A stretch of DNA of 64,000 bases from DATJFQ01 sp035495555 (GTDB taxonomy: Bacteria > Acidobacteriota > Vicinamibacteria > Vicinamibacterales > 2-12-FULL-66-21). The stretch is taken from assembly GCA_035495555.1 (NCBI GenBank), contig DATJFQ010000042.1, forward strand, positions 153,234 to 217,233, given 5' to 3'. Below are positions 23,986-32,611 of the stretch, piece after piece. Below the pieces are notes generated by a model that searched no databases, was not told the DNA's origin, and worked only from the letters and a program-made list of their open reading frames with translations. Position numbers and translations under genes: made by a program. The stretch's first letter is position 1. Each line of letters starts with the position of its first letter.

Positions 23986-24723
23986 ATGGACCGTCTCCTC
24001 GCGGCGACCGCGCGCGCCGAACGGGATCATTTCTGGTTCCGCGGATTCCGCCTGTTCGTGGAACCGCTCGTCGCCGATGCGCGTGCCGCGCACGGAGCGC
24101 CGCTCGAGATCCTCGACTCCGGCTGCGGCACCGGTCACAACCTCGAACTGCTCCGGCGTTACGGGCGCGCGACGGGCATCGATCTCACGTGGACAGGACT
24201 CACCGTCGCCCGTCAACGCGGTGAGCGCCGGCTGGCGCGCGCGACCGCGGCGCGATTGCCGTTCCCCGCGAAGACGTTTGGCCTCGTCACGTCCTTCGAC
24301 GTGCTGTACTCGCTGCCCGACGAAACGGAACGCGACGCGCTCGCCGAAATGTTCCGCGTCCTCAGGCCCGGCGGCCGGCTCCTGGTCAACGTCGCGGCGC
24401 TCGATGCGCTGCGCGGGAACCATTCCATACTTTCGGGCGAACTCCGGCGATACAGCAGGGGGGCACTCGAGAAAAAACTGCAGGCGGCAGGATTCCGCCT
24501 GCGGCGCAGCACCTACACCAATCTGTCGATTCTGCCGCTGGTCGCAGCGGTCCGGCTGGCGCAGCGCGTCACCGGCCACGTCGAGTCACAGGACGAAATC
24601 GCGGTGCCGGTCGCGCCGGTCAACGCCGCCCTGTCGGGTGTACTCGCGCTCGAAGCCGCGGCGTTGCGCGTCGTGAATATGCCCTTGGGGAGCTCGCTGC
24701 TCGCCTACGCAGAGCGGCCGTAG
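23986..24723 (+). CDS. Class I SAM-dependent methyltransferase
   Basis: The 245-residue protein has the SAM site ILDSGCGTGHNLELLRRYG at about residue 45 (motif I), GIDLTWTGLTVARQRG (acidic motif II), LPFPAKTFGLVTSFDVLYSL and VLRPGGRLLVNVAA (post motifs). An N-terminal DHFWFRGFR resembles lipid or sugar methyltransferases near glycan loci. The substrate is not evident. It is divergent from pal. Confidence 0.85.
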   Translation: MDRLLAATARAERDHFWFRGFRLFVEPLVADARAAHGAPLEILDSGCGTGHNLELLRRYGRATGIDLTWTGLTVARQRGERRLARATAARLPFPAKTFGLVTSFDVLYSLPDETERDALAEMFRVLRPGGRLLVNVAALDALRGNHSILSGELRRYSRGALEKKLQAAGFRLRRSTYTNLSILPLVAAVRLAQRVTGHVESQDEIAVPVAPVNAALSGVLALEAAALRVVNMPLGSSLLAYAERP

Positions 24724-24746
24724 GCCGAAGGCGTCCGGCGGTGCAC

Positions 24747-26933
24747 CTATTCCGCCTTGATCCCGAAGATCCTGACCGCCAGATGACGCTGATCGCCGCC
24801 GCTGGACCCGCCGGGCACGAAGAAATCGGAGCTGGCGAAGGTCAGCCGTCCGCCGGCTGACGCGAGCACGTCCGGCGGTACGGTCACGGTCCGGTCGAAG
24901 TCCTCAGACGGATCGAAGGCGGCGATCTCGCGGCCGCCGGCGAGAATGCGAACGTGCGGCGCCCGCGCGAAGTATTTCCGCGTGGATTCTCCGCTGATGT
25001 GGAGGGTGACCGTGCGGCCGATCGGCCGTACCCATAACACCGATCGCTCGCTCATCCAGCGCCAGGAGATGCCGCTGGCCGCGTTGTATTCGGGCTCGTT
25101 CCAGCCAGCCTCGTAGGCGATCATCGGCACTCCTGGCGGCTGCAGATCGAACTGTTCGAGTGACACCGAGCCCCGTTCGACTTGCGCCGAGACGTGGAGC
25201 GGCACATACGCCGACGTCGACGAAAATGTCCTCGTCTGGACCGGCACCTCGTAGACGAAAAAGCCGGCCGGGGCGCTGAAGGTTGCGATGCGGCGCCCTG
25301 CCGCCTCCACCTGAACTGACGATGGAGCGGACGCGCCCGTGGTGATGTAACGTCCGCCGAGGACGAGCGTCGACTCGGAATCGCGCGCGCGAATCCAGGC
25401 GGTGACCGGTGCGGACGCGGGGCCTTTCGCATCACGGAACGCGATGCCGGCGGTTTCCGGGGTCAGCGACCATCCTTCATCCAGCATCCAGCCGGGCGGG
25501 CGCATGCGATACCAGTCGATGTCGTTCGGGCGGGCGCCCCCGACAAACGGCGGCTCGATGAACCCCCACCGGTACGCTCGCGCGAGATCGCGCTGCCGCG
25601 TATCGAACAACGCCAGATCCGTGCGCTTCGGATCCGCGGCAAACCAGACGATCGAGTCGGGCGCCGTTCGCCAGAACGAGACGAGCGCGAGCCATTCGCG
25701 CCCGTGCGGCGCCTCGAGGACGCGCGCCGGAAGGATCGGCGCCGCCCACTCGGCGGCGCGCTTCGCCGAGGCGTGCATCCCGACCGCGTCGACCCGCTCG
25801 CCGCCATGAGCGGTGATGGCCATGTCGTCCCACGCCTGGAAAATCGGCGCGCCGTCGACGGCGTAGATGACGTTGGCGGGTATCGTGACGAGCAGCGATA
25901 CGCCAGCAATGGCAATCGAGGCGGTTGGCAGTGCCACGCGGGACCGTGTTTCGAGCGCCGCCACAGCGAGATACGCAACGGCTGGGACGAGCGGCAGCGC
26001 GTATCGCGTCGTCACCGTCTCCTGAAAGAGCAGATGGAAGACGGCGTACGGCAGAAACGCGATCCCAATGACAGCCGCCGTCCGTGGCGACCGCCACGCG
26101 ACGCGCAACGCACCAGCCGCCGCAAGGACGCACATGCCGATCCCGAGCCACCAGTCCCACGGCCAGACGAACGTGTCGAGCAGCGCCGCCGCGATCTGGC
26201 GCGCCGAGTGATGCGTCCACAACATCGAGACGCCGGAGAAGTCCTCCCCTGCCTGCGAGCCGAGCGCTGTGAGATATGCCGCGGGCCCGCCGCTGACCAC
26301 GATCAGCGGGACGGCCCAGACGAGAATGCCGCCGATCAAACCGAGAACCGCGAGCGCTCGATCACGCAGCGTCAGGCCTGATGGCACGACCAGCGCGTAC
26401 AGGAACAGCGGCATGGTGAGCACGGCGATCTGCGAACGGATGCCGATCCCGAGGGCCGCGATGAACGCACCGGCGACGAGCTTCCCCCGCGAGGGGCTGA
26501 CGAACAGCGCGAGCGCCCAGGCGCCGGCGGCGAAGCCCGCCATGTCGCTGAGCGGTCTGACGCCGGTGAACCAGAACAGCGGCGCCGCAGCCGTGACAAC
26601 GGTGGCCCAGATCGCGATCCGGCGGCGCTTTTCGAGCGCGGTGAAGAACAGGATCAGCGCCGGCAGGGAGCCCGTGGCGCCAACCGCGCTCCAGAAGGCG
26701 AGCCCCCGAGGCGCCGCGGCATCGATGCCCAGCGCGCGCAGCGACGCGGTCGACGCTTTCGAGAGCGCGATGTACACCGGGTAGCCCGGCGGATGCGGCT
26801 GATGGTGCGCGACGTCGAAGTGGCGGACGCCGAGCGCAAAGTTGATCGAATCGAGATCTTCGAGCGTGCGCGGGAGCAGCGCGAGGTGGAGCGCGAGAAA
26901 CAGGAGCAGCGACGCGACGCCGGCTGTGCGCAC
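24747..26933 (-). CDS. GT-C type glycosyltransferase (ArnT/PMT-like, family 39-related)
   Basis: The 728-residue protein has about eleven membrane helices in its first 420 residues. The first external loop has TLEDLDSINFALGVRHFD followed by QPHPPGYPVYIALSKA, the acidic and PPGYP motifs of lipid-linked-sugar transferases. A large soluble C-terminal region rich in beta strand follows. It probably transfers sugar from a polyprenyl phosphate donor outside the inner membrane. The GTG start is five bases after the larE-like stop, suggesting co-transcription. Confidence 0.78.
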   Translation of the reverse strand: MRTAGVASLLLFLALHLALLPRTLEDLDSINFALGVRHFDVAHHQPHPPGYPVYIALSKASTASLRALGIDAAAPRGLAFWSAVGATGSLPALILFFTALEKRRRIAIWATVVTAAAPLFWFTGVRPLSDMAGFAAGAWALALFVSPSRGKLVAGAFIAALGIGIRSQIAVLTMPLFLYALVVPSGLTLRDRALAVLGLIGGILVWAVPLIVVSGGPAAYLTALGSQAGEDFSGVSMLWTHHSARQIAAALLDTFVWPWDWWLGIGMCVLAAAGALRVAWRSPRTAAVIGIAFLPYAVFHLLFQETVTTRYALPLVPAVAYLAVAALETRSRVALPTASIAIAGVSLLVTIPANVIYAVDGAPIFQAWDDMAITAHGGERVDAVGMHASAKRAAEWAAPILPARVLEAPHGREWLALVSFWRTAPDSIVWFAADPKRTDLALFDTRQRDLARAYRWGFIEPPFVGGARPNDIDWYRMRPPGWMLDEGWSLTPETAGIAFRDAKGPASAPVTAWIRARDSESTLVLGGRYITTGASAPSSVQVEAAGRRIATFSAPAGFFVYEVPVQTRTFSSTSAYVPLHVSAQVERGSVSLEQFDLQPPGVPMIAYEAGWNEPEYNAASGISWRWMSERSVLWVRPIGRTVTLHISGESTRKYFARAPHVRILAGGREIAAFDPSEDFDRTVTVPPDVLASAGGRLTFASSDFFVPGGSSGGDQRHLAVRIFGIKAE

Positions 26934-26937
26934 GCGC

Positions 26938-27810
26938 CTACACAGGACGCAGCCGAAGCGCCTCGTTCAGACTGCCCAGCCGGTACCCGCGCAGATCGAC
27001 CGTGACGTATTGATAGCCGACGGCCCGCAGCCCTTTGTCCAGCGCGTCTGCAATCTCCGGGTCGACGGCACGGGGCAGCTCGTCGCGTCCGAATTCGAGC
27101 CTCGCGAGCGCGTCGTGATGCCTGACGCGGAACACCCGGAATCCCAGGCCGCGTACGACACGCTCGGCCGCCTCGATTCGCCGCAGCTTTTCGCCGGTCA
27201 CTTCCGTGTGATACGGAATGCGCGATGACAGGCAGGCGGAGGCCGGCTCGTTCCACGTCGACATGCCCGCGCGCCGCGCCAGCTCGCGGATTTCACCCTT
27301 CGTCAGTTCAGCCTCGTCCAGGGGGCTGATCACCCCGAACTCCCTGGCCGCCTGACGGCCCGGACGATAATCGCCGCGATCGTCCGCGTTGCTGCCGTCG
27401 GCGATGGTGGCGATGCCGCGCTCGCGTGCGAGCGCGGTCAACTTCGAGTACAGCTCGTTCTTGCAGTAATAGCAGCGGTTCGCCGGATTCGCGCGGTACT
27501 CGGGCCGCGAGAGTTCGTCGGTCTGGATGATTTCGTGGCGCAGTGAGAACGCGCGCGCAGTGCCGAGCGCAAGCTCGCGATGCCGATCCGGGTAGCTGGC
27601 GCTGTCGGCGGTGACGCACAGGACGCGGTCCCCGAGCACACGCGTCGCCGCAACCGCCAGATAGGCACTGTCGACGCCGCCGCTATACGCGATGATGAGA
27701 GAGTCGAGCGAACGAAGCCGCGCGTCGAGCACGGCTGCCTTGGCTTCGATGGAGCGGGCTGTTGCCGCTTTATCGGACGCGGCGCGGGACGCCGCGAGAC
27801 CAGGGGTCAC
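26938..27810 (-). CDS. larE: LarE-like ATP-dependent sulfur transferase (PP-loop family)
   Basis: The 290-residue protein has a PP-loop SGGVDSAYLAVAA near residue 45, RCYYCKNELYSKL, DGSNADDRGDYRPGRQAAREFGVISPL and ASACLSSRIPYH, all features of the LarE family. LarE adenylates a pyridinium dicarboxylate and donates sulfur to make the nickel-pincer cofactor of lactate racemase. No larB, larC or larA is in the window, so that role is not shown. The GTG start overlaps the LysW-like gene's stop (GTGA), a strong sign of joint function or expression. Confidence 0.82.
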   Translation of the reverse strand: MTPGLAASRAASDKAATARSIEAKAAVLDARLRSLDSLIIAYSGGVDSAYLAVAATRVLGDRVLCVTADSASYPDRHRELALGTARAFSLRHEIIQTDELSRPEYRANPANRCYYCKNELYSKLTALARERGIATIADGSNADDRGDYRPGRQAAREFGVISPLDEAELTKGEIRELARRAGMSTWNEPASACLSSRIPYHTEVTGEKLRRIEAAERVVRGLGFRVFRVRHHDALARLEFGRDELPRAVDPEIADALDKGLRAVGYQYVTVDLRGYRLGSLNEALRLRPV

Positions 27811-28067
27811 TCGTCCCAGTCCTCGCTTTCCGATTCTTCGTCATCGTCGACGCCGCCTTCGTCGTCTTCGTCGAACTCGTCGTCCTCGCCGTCTTTCTCG
27901 TCCTCTTCGTCGTCATCATCGTCGTCGTCGGCCAGCTCGAGCTCGACGGGCGACGTGCTGGTGACTTCGAGGTTGGAGCCGCAATCGGGACAGCTGATCA
28001 GATCGCCCTTGTCGACGTCGAACTCGTCAACCTCGATTTCGGCATCACACTCAGGACAGGTGGCCAT
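27807..28067 (-). CDS. LysW-like zinc-ribbon carrier protein with acidic extension
   Basis: The 86-residue protein has CPEC (residues 4-7) and CPDC (26-29) with EVDEFDVDKGDLISCPDCG between and after, matching the LysW/ArgW amino-group carrier fold. LysW proteins end EDWGE, and the last Glu side chain carries the substrate; this one ends EDWDE. Between ribbon and tail is an extra run of about 38 mostly Asp/Glu residues. Real LysW partners (LysX, LysZ, LysY) are absent here. GGAG precedes the ATG and TATAAT lies 36 bases upstream. Confidence 0.8.
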   Translation of the reverse strand: MATCPECDAEIEVDEFDVDKGDLISCPDCGSNLEVTSTSPVELELADDDDDDDEEDEKDGEDDEFDEDDEGGVDDDEESESEDWDE

Positions 28068-28102
28068 ACATACTCCTGCAACGCGGCGCCATGAAAGTTC
28101 GA

Positions 28103-28108
28103 ATTATA
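28103..28108 (-). promoter_or_regulatory. TATAAT box for the LysW-like/larE-like/GT-C unit
   Basis: TATAAT on the minus strand would start transcription near 28096, leaving a leader of about 28 bases with AGGAG before the ATG. Unlike several neighbours this unit has a normal leader. Confidence 0.5.
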
Positions 28109-28140
28109 GGCAGAACCTGATAGATTCTGCAATCAAGCCC

Positions 28141-28845
28141 GTGAGCCATAAAACCGTGATCGTCGCCGACGACACCGCTTTCGTGCGGGACCGTTTCTCC
28201 ACCGCGCTGGCATCGGCGGGGCACAAGGCGCTGGCGGTGAAAAGCGCAGCCGAGCTGCTCTCGATGCTCCGCACGGATGCCGATGACATCGACCTGCTCG
28301 TGATTGACCTGCGCCTGCCGCACGCGGGGGGCGTCGAGCTTGTCAGAACGATTCGCAAGATCGACGCCGGGCGAATTCCGATCCTGATCTTCAGCGGCAC
28401 CATCAGCAGTGCGGACGAGGTGAAGCATCTCGCATCGCTCGGGGTGGCCGGCTACGTGAACGAGTACAGCGCAGTCCAGAACATCCTCCCGTCGCTCGCA
28501 CCGCATCTGTTTCCCGACAATTTCAACCGTCGGAGCAGCCCGCGCGTTCTGCTGGGTATTCCCGTGTCGTACCGCTTCGGCAACACGATAGCGGCGGCGC
28601 TCACGCTGAATGTGAGCAAAGGCGGCGTCGCGATCCGGACGATGAGCCCGCTGCCGCAGGAAGCGAAGGTACGCGTACGGTTTCGTCTGCCGGGTTCCAA
28701 GCACGAAATCGAAGCCGAATCGCGCGTCGCCTGGAGCGATCGGCGCACGGGCATGGGACTGCAGTTCGAAAAGGTCGAATCAGCCGACCAGCAGGCGATC
28801 TATCACTTCGTCGATCAGCACTTCTTCTCGAACCGGAAGGCGTGA
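28141..28845 (+). CDS. Response-regulator receiver domain fused to PilZ
   Basis: The 234-residue protein has an N-terminal REC domain with acidic pair VADDTAF and phosphoacceptor LLVIDLRLPHAGG. The usual Lys after the last strand is replaced (GYVNEYS). A C-terminal PilZ domain has the c-di-GMP motifs RRSSPRV (RxxxR) at about residue 125 and NVSKGGVAI. It may couple phosphorylation and c-di-GMP in motility or envelope control, possibly as a non-canonical receiver. The start is taken as GTG 28141; upstream sequence in frame is antisense to the acidic gene. Confidence 0.85.
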   Translation: MSHKTVIVADDTAFVRDRFSTALASAGHKALAVKSAAELLSMLRTDADDIDLLVIDLRLPHAGGVELVRTIRKIDAGRIPILIFSGTISSADEVKHLASLGVAGYVNEYSAVQNILPSLAPHLFPDNFNRRSSPRVLLGIPVSYRFGNTIAAALTLNVSKGGVAIRTMSPLPQEAKVRVRFRLPGSKHEIEAESRVAWSDRRTGMGLQFEKVESADQQAIYHFVDQHFFSNRKA

Positions 28846-28883
28846 CAACGCACTGACGGCAACTGGCAACTGACGGCGTCAGG

Positions 28884-31007
28884 CTACTCGCGCAGCAACC
28901 GCAGCGCGTTCGCGATCACAATCAGCGACGCGCCGCTGTCCGCGACGACCGCCATCCAGAGCGTGGCGATCCCGAAGATGGCCATGACCAGAAACGCCGC
29001 CTTGAGCGTGATCGAGAAAGCGATGTTCGCGCGGATGTTGCGCAACGCCGCGCGGCTGAGGCGAATCGCGTACGGGATGCGCAGCAGTTCGTCGGACATG
29101 AGCGCGACATCGGCCGTTTCGAGGGCCGCTCCTGTTCCCGCGACCCCCATCGCGATGCCCACGTCAGCGGCCGCGAGCGCGGGCGCGTCGTTGACGCCGT
29201 CGCCCACCATCGCGAGCGCGCCGAACTGCTTGCGCAATGCCGTGACCTCGCGCACCTTGTCTTCCGGCATCAGCCCCGCCCGAACCTGATCGACGCCGAC
29301 CGCGCGCGCCAGCGCCGTCGCAGCGGCAGCCTGGTCACCGGTGAGCAGCGCGACGTGCGCGATTCCGTGCGCGCGCAGCAGTTGCACCGCATCGGCTGCC
29401 GACTCCCGCACGTCGTCTGCCACGGAGATGACGCCGAGGGGACGACCGCGATCGGCGACCAGCACCGTCGTTCTGCCGTCCTCCGGCTGCGCGTCCAGCG
29501 CGGCATGCAGGTCGTCGGTGCAGACTCCGAGTTCCTCGAGCAGCCGATGCGAGCCGAGCACGACGGCCGCGTCGCCTATCCGCCCGAGCGCGCCGAGACC
29601 CGGGAGCGCCTCGAAGCCGGTGATGCGATCGAGCGGTACGGATTCGAGCTGTGCGTGTTCGAAGATCGCGCGGCCAATCGGGTGTTCGGAGCGGCTTTCG
29701 ATCGATGCGGCGACACGCAGCAGATCGTCCGCCGAGGCGCCGGAGATGGGCCGCACGTCGACGACCTTCAGCGTGCCTCGCGTCAGCGTGCCCGTCTTGT
29801 CGAACGCGATGCATCGCACTTCGGCCAATCGCTCGAGGTGTGCACCGCCCTTGATGAGCACGCCTTTGCGGGCGGCCGCCGACAACGCCGACACGACTGA
29901 CACCGGTGTCGAGATCACCAGCGCGCACGGGCAGGAGATCACGAGCAGGACCAGCGCGCGGTAAATCCACGTGCTCCAGGGGCCCGCGCCGGCGAGCGGC
30001 GGCGCGACAGCCACGATCGCCGCCAGCACGAGCACTGCCGGCGTGTAGATTCGCGCAAAGCGCTCCACGAACGTCTGACTCGGTGCGCGCTGCGCCTGCG
30101 CGCGCTCGACCAGGTGAATGATTCGCGCGACGGTCGAATCGGCGCGGAGCCGTTCGACGGCGATCTCCACCACTCCACGGCCGTTGATCGTCCCGGCGAA
30201 CACGTCGTCGCCCGGGCCCTTCTCGACGGGCAGCGACTCCCCGGTGACCGGCGCCTGATTGACGAACGTCCGCCCGGCCGCGATGCGGCCATCCAGCGGG
30301 ATCTTCTCGCCGGGGCGCACGATCATGAGATCGCCGATGCGCAGTTCGTCGACGTTCACGCGCACATCGCGGCCGCCGCGATGCACCAGCGCCTCGATCG
30401 GCGTGAGATCCATGAGCGCCCGGATTGACGCGCGCGCGCGTTCCATGGCGCGTGCTTCGAGGAGCTGCGCCAGGGCGAACAGAAAAATGACTGACGCGGC
30501 TTCGGACCATTGGCGCAGCGCCACCGCTCCGGCAACCGCGACGAGCATGAGGACGTTGATGTCGAGCGACAGCAACCGGGCCGCCGCGAGGGCTCGCCGC
30601 GCGGTGTAAACGCCGCCGCTGAGGATCGATACGCCGTAGGCTACGGTGGATACAGGCGCGGGGGCGCGGAGCAGATCACACAAGAGACCGGCGCCGAGGG
30701 CCACGCCCGAGGCAACCACCAGCACACGGCGCGTCGCCGGTGACCCGACCGGGGCCACCGGTTCCTCGTGCTCGAGCCACGCGCGCATGCCGGTCTGCGC
30801 GACCGCTTCCGCGATCGCGGACGCAGTCAGCTTCGCGGCGTCGTACTTGACGCGAAGGCGCTGCGCGAGCACGTCCGCGTCGAGCGCCTCCATCCCCGAG
30901 AGCTTCTTCAGCGTGCGCTCGAGGATGGCCACCTCTTCGTGGCAGTCCATGCCTTCGATCTTGAACGTCGATTCGGCGTGGATTTCACAGACGGTGCACG
31001 CCGCCAT
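28884..31007 (-). CDS. Heavy-metal P1B-type ATPase (Zn/Cd/Pb-type)
   Basis: The 707-residue protein has an N-terminal metal-binding-like domain with EGMDCHEEVAILE (second Cys of the usual GMxCxxC replaced by Glu) and a further Cys pair in CTVCEIHAEST. Membrane helices follow, with the ion-site motif ISCPCALVIS, actuator VTGESLPVEKG, phosphorylation DKTGTLTRG, and hinge VGDGVNDAPALAAADVGIAMG. CPC plus ArsR control suggests zinc, cadmium or lead export. Its ATG overlaps the ArsR stop (TGATG). Confidence 0.92.
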   Translation of the reverse strand: MAACTVCEIHAESTFKIEGMDCHEEVAILERTLKKLSGMEALDADVLAQRLRVKYDAAKLTASAIAEAVAQTGMRAWLEHEEPVAPVGSPATRRVLVVASGVALGAGLLCDLLRAPAPVSTVAYGVSILSGGVYTARRALAAARLLSLDINVLMLVAVAGAVALRQWSEAASVIFLFALAQLLEARAMERARASIRALMDLTPIEALVHRGGRDVRVNVDELRIGDLMIVRPGEKIPLDGRIAAGRTFVNQAPVTGESLPVEKGPGDDVFAGTINGRGVVEIAVERLRADSTVARIIHLVERAQAQRAPSQTFVERFARIYTPAVLVLAAIVAVAPPLAGAGPWSTWIYRALVLLVISCPCALVISTPVSVVSALSAAARKGVLIKGGAHLERLAEVRCIAFDKTGTLTRGTLKVVDVRPISGASADDLLRVAASIESRSEHPIGRAIFEHAQLESVPLDRITGFEALPGLGALGRIGDAAVVLGSHRLLEELGVCTDDLHAALDAQPEDGRTTVLVADRGRPLGVISVADDVRESAADAVQLLRAHGIAHVALLTGDQAAAATALARAVGVDQVRAGLMPEDKVREVTALRKQFGALAMVGDGVNDAPALAAADVGIAMGVAGTGAALETADVALMSDELLRIPYAIRLSRAALRNIRANIAFSITLKAAFLVMAIFGIATLWMAVVADSGASLIVIANALRLLRE

Positions 31008-31429
31008 CAGCGAGTCTCCTCGGTCACGTGACGGAGTCCCTGCTGGAAAAGGCTCAGAATGTGTTGATCATCGAAGGAGTAGTAGACCTGGCGCCCGGCC
31101 CGACGCGGCCTCACGAGCCGCGTCCCGCGGAGGAGCCGCAGCTGGTGAGACACGGCGGATTCACTCAGGCCGACCAGCTCCGCGATGTCGCACACGCACA
31201 GCTCGCCCGCGGAGAGCACGTCCAGAATACGCACGCGGGTGGGATCACCGAGAATGCGGAAGGTTTCCGCCAGGGCCTCGACGGCACCTGCGGGCATCAG
31301 ATGCTCGCGGCGGTCGTCGGTAAGCTTCCCTGCGGTATGCGGGCCTTCACAGACGTCGATTGTTTCGGCGCGAGGCTTCGTCCTGCCGTGTTCGATGGAG
31401 GCCACGTGATGCCGGCCGGCGGGAGACAT
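31007..31429 (-). CDS. ArsR/SmtB family metal-sensing repressor
   Basis: The 140-residue winged-helix repressor has FRILGDPTRVRILDVLSAGELCVCDIAELVGLSESAVSHQL. The ELCVCDI Cys pair is the alpha-3 metal site used by CadC/ArsR types, and an N-terminal extension rich in His and Cys (GRHHVASIEHG, DVCEGPH) could complete the ligand set as in CadC. It heads the operon with the P-type ATPase. Start ATG 31427-31429 lies eight bases after a -10 box, and the operator overlaps the promoter. Confidence 0.9.
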   Translation of the reverse strand: MSPAGRHHVASIEHGRTKPRAETIDVCEGPHTAGKLTDDRREHLMPAGAVEALAETFRILGDPTRVRILDVLSAGELCVCDIAELVGLSESAVSHQLRLLRGTRLVRPRRAGRQVYYSFDDQHILSLFQQGLRHVTEETR

Positions 31430-31465
31430 AATGTATGAATATATGAACAAGTGCTCATATGTCAA
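31430..31465 (-). promoter_or_regulatory. Promoter and ArsR/SmtB operator of the metal-export operon
   Basis: On the minus strand TTGACA (31460-31465), a 16-base spacer, and TATATT (31438-31443) are followed by eight bases and ATG. The spacer contains ATATGA-N8-TCATAT (31441-31460), close to the 12-2-12 operators of SmtB/CzrA/ZiaR-type regulators. Repressor binding would exclude polymerase. The mRNA should be leaderless. Confidence 0.75.
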
Positions 31466-31591
31466 ACGCCTGAGCCGCCCCTCTGAAGCGGAGAATAACG
31501 AGGGGGCGCTTGACCACTCTTTTTGTAATCCGATAGGATTCCAGATTGCCCCCGCATCAGCTTTGCTGTCTATAGATTACGGAGATGCAAC

Positions 31592-32611
31592 GTGATTGAG
31601 GTCCAGCACCTCACGAAACGATACGGCCGAGTCACGGCCGTCGACGACGTGAGCTTTCGTGTGGAACGCGGCGAAATTCTTGGATTTCTGGGGCCGAACG
31701 GCGCGGGGAAGACGACGACGATGCGAATCCTCACCGGCTATATGCCGGCGACGGAAGGGCGCGCCACGGTAGCCGGATACGACGTCTTCGACAAGCCGAT
31801 CGAAGCCAAGCGCCGCACCGGGTATCTTCCGGAAACGCCGCCGCTCTACCCCGACATGACCGTGCGCGAGTACCTCGACTTCGTCGCACGGATCAAAGGC
31901 GTGTCGTCGGCCGAACGCGCGGCGCGCGTCGATGCGGTGATGAGGCGCACGCACGTCGACGACATGGCGTCGCGGCACTGCGGCAAACTCTCGAAGGGAT
32001 ACAGGCAACGCGTCGGGCTCGCCCAGGCGCTGCTGCACAATCCCGAAGTGCTGATCCTCGACGAGCCGACGGCCGGCCTCGATCCCAAGCAGATCATCGA
32101 GACGCGGGATTTGATTCGAGGCCTCGCCGGCGACCACACGATCATCCTGAGCACGCACATCCTCCCGGAAGTCTCTCAGACGTGTCAGCGGGTGGTGATC
32201 ATCAACAAGGGCCGCGTGGTCGCCGTCGATACGCCCGACAACCTGACCGCGCGCCTGAGGGGCGCCGAGACGTTGTACGTCGAAGTGGATGCGCGGGGGC
32301 AGGACGTTGCTGCCGCGCTGGCTCGAATCCCCGGCGTGACGCGGGTCGGGCACGCCGACCAGCGGCACGACAGCGGCGCCTACGAGGTGGAGAGCGAGCG
32401 CGGCCACGACGTCCGCCGCGACATCGCGCGCGAGATCGTCACGTCGGGATGGGGACTGCTGGAATTGCGACCGATGCGCATGAGCCTCGAGGAAGTCTTC
32501 CTCCAGGTCACGACCGAGGAGCCCGCGCCGGGCGAACCCGACGCGCGCGACGGTGGGCTCGCGCCGGGCGAGCCCGAAGACCGACTCGAAGGGAGGCCGT
32601 CCAATGCGTAA
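31592..32611 (+). CDS. ABC transporter ATP-binding protein (GldA/NosF type)
   Basis: The 339-residue ATPase has Walker A GPNGAGKTTT at about residue 38, signature LSKGYRQRVGLAQAL, Walker B VLILDEPTAGLDP and the switch STHILPE. A C-terminal extension of about 100 residues ends in a Pro/Glu/Gly-rich tail. GGAGA stands before the GTG start. It powers the permease in the next gene; the whole unit matches ABC plus GldG-type auxiliary clusters. Confidence 0.92.
   Translation: MIEVQHLTKRYGRVTAVDDVSFRVERGEILGFLGPNGAGKTTTMRILTGYMPATEGRATVAGYDVFDKPIEAKRRTGYLPETPPLYPDMTVREYLDFVARIKGVSSAERAARVDAVMRRTHVDDMASRHCGKLSKGYRQRVGLAQALLHNPEVLILDEPTAGLDPKQIIETRDLIRGLAGDHTIILSTHILPEVSQTCQRVVIINKGRVVAVDTPDNLTARLRGAETLYVEVDARGQDVAAALARIPGVTRVGHADQRHDSGAYEVESERGHDVRRDIAREIVTSGWGLLELRPMRMSLEEVFLQVTTEEPAPGEPDARDGGLAPGEPEDRLEGRPSNA

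Noticed and set aside
28858..28878. Small gene or terminator after the REC-PilZ gene
   Set aside because: The sequence is just AACTGGC/AACTGAC heptads between convergent genes, with no stem of useful strength.
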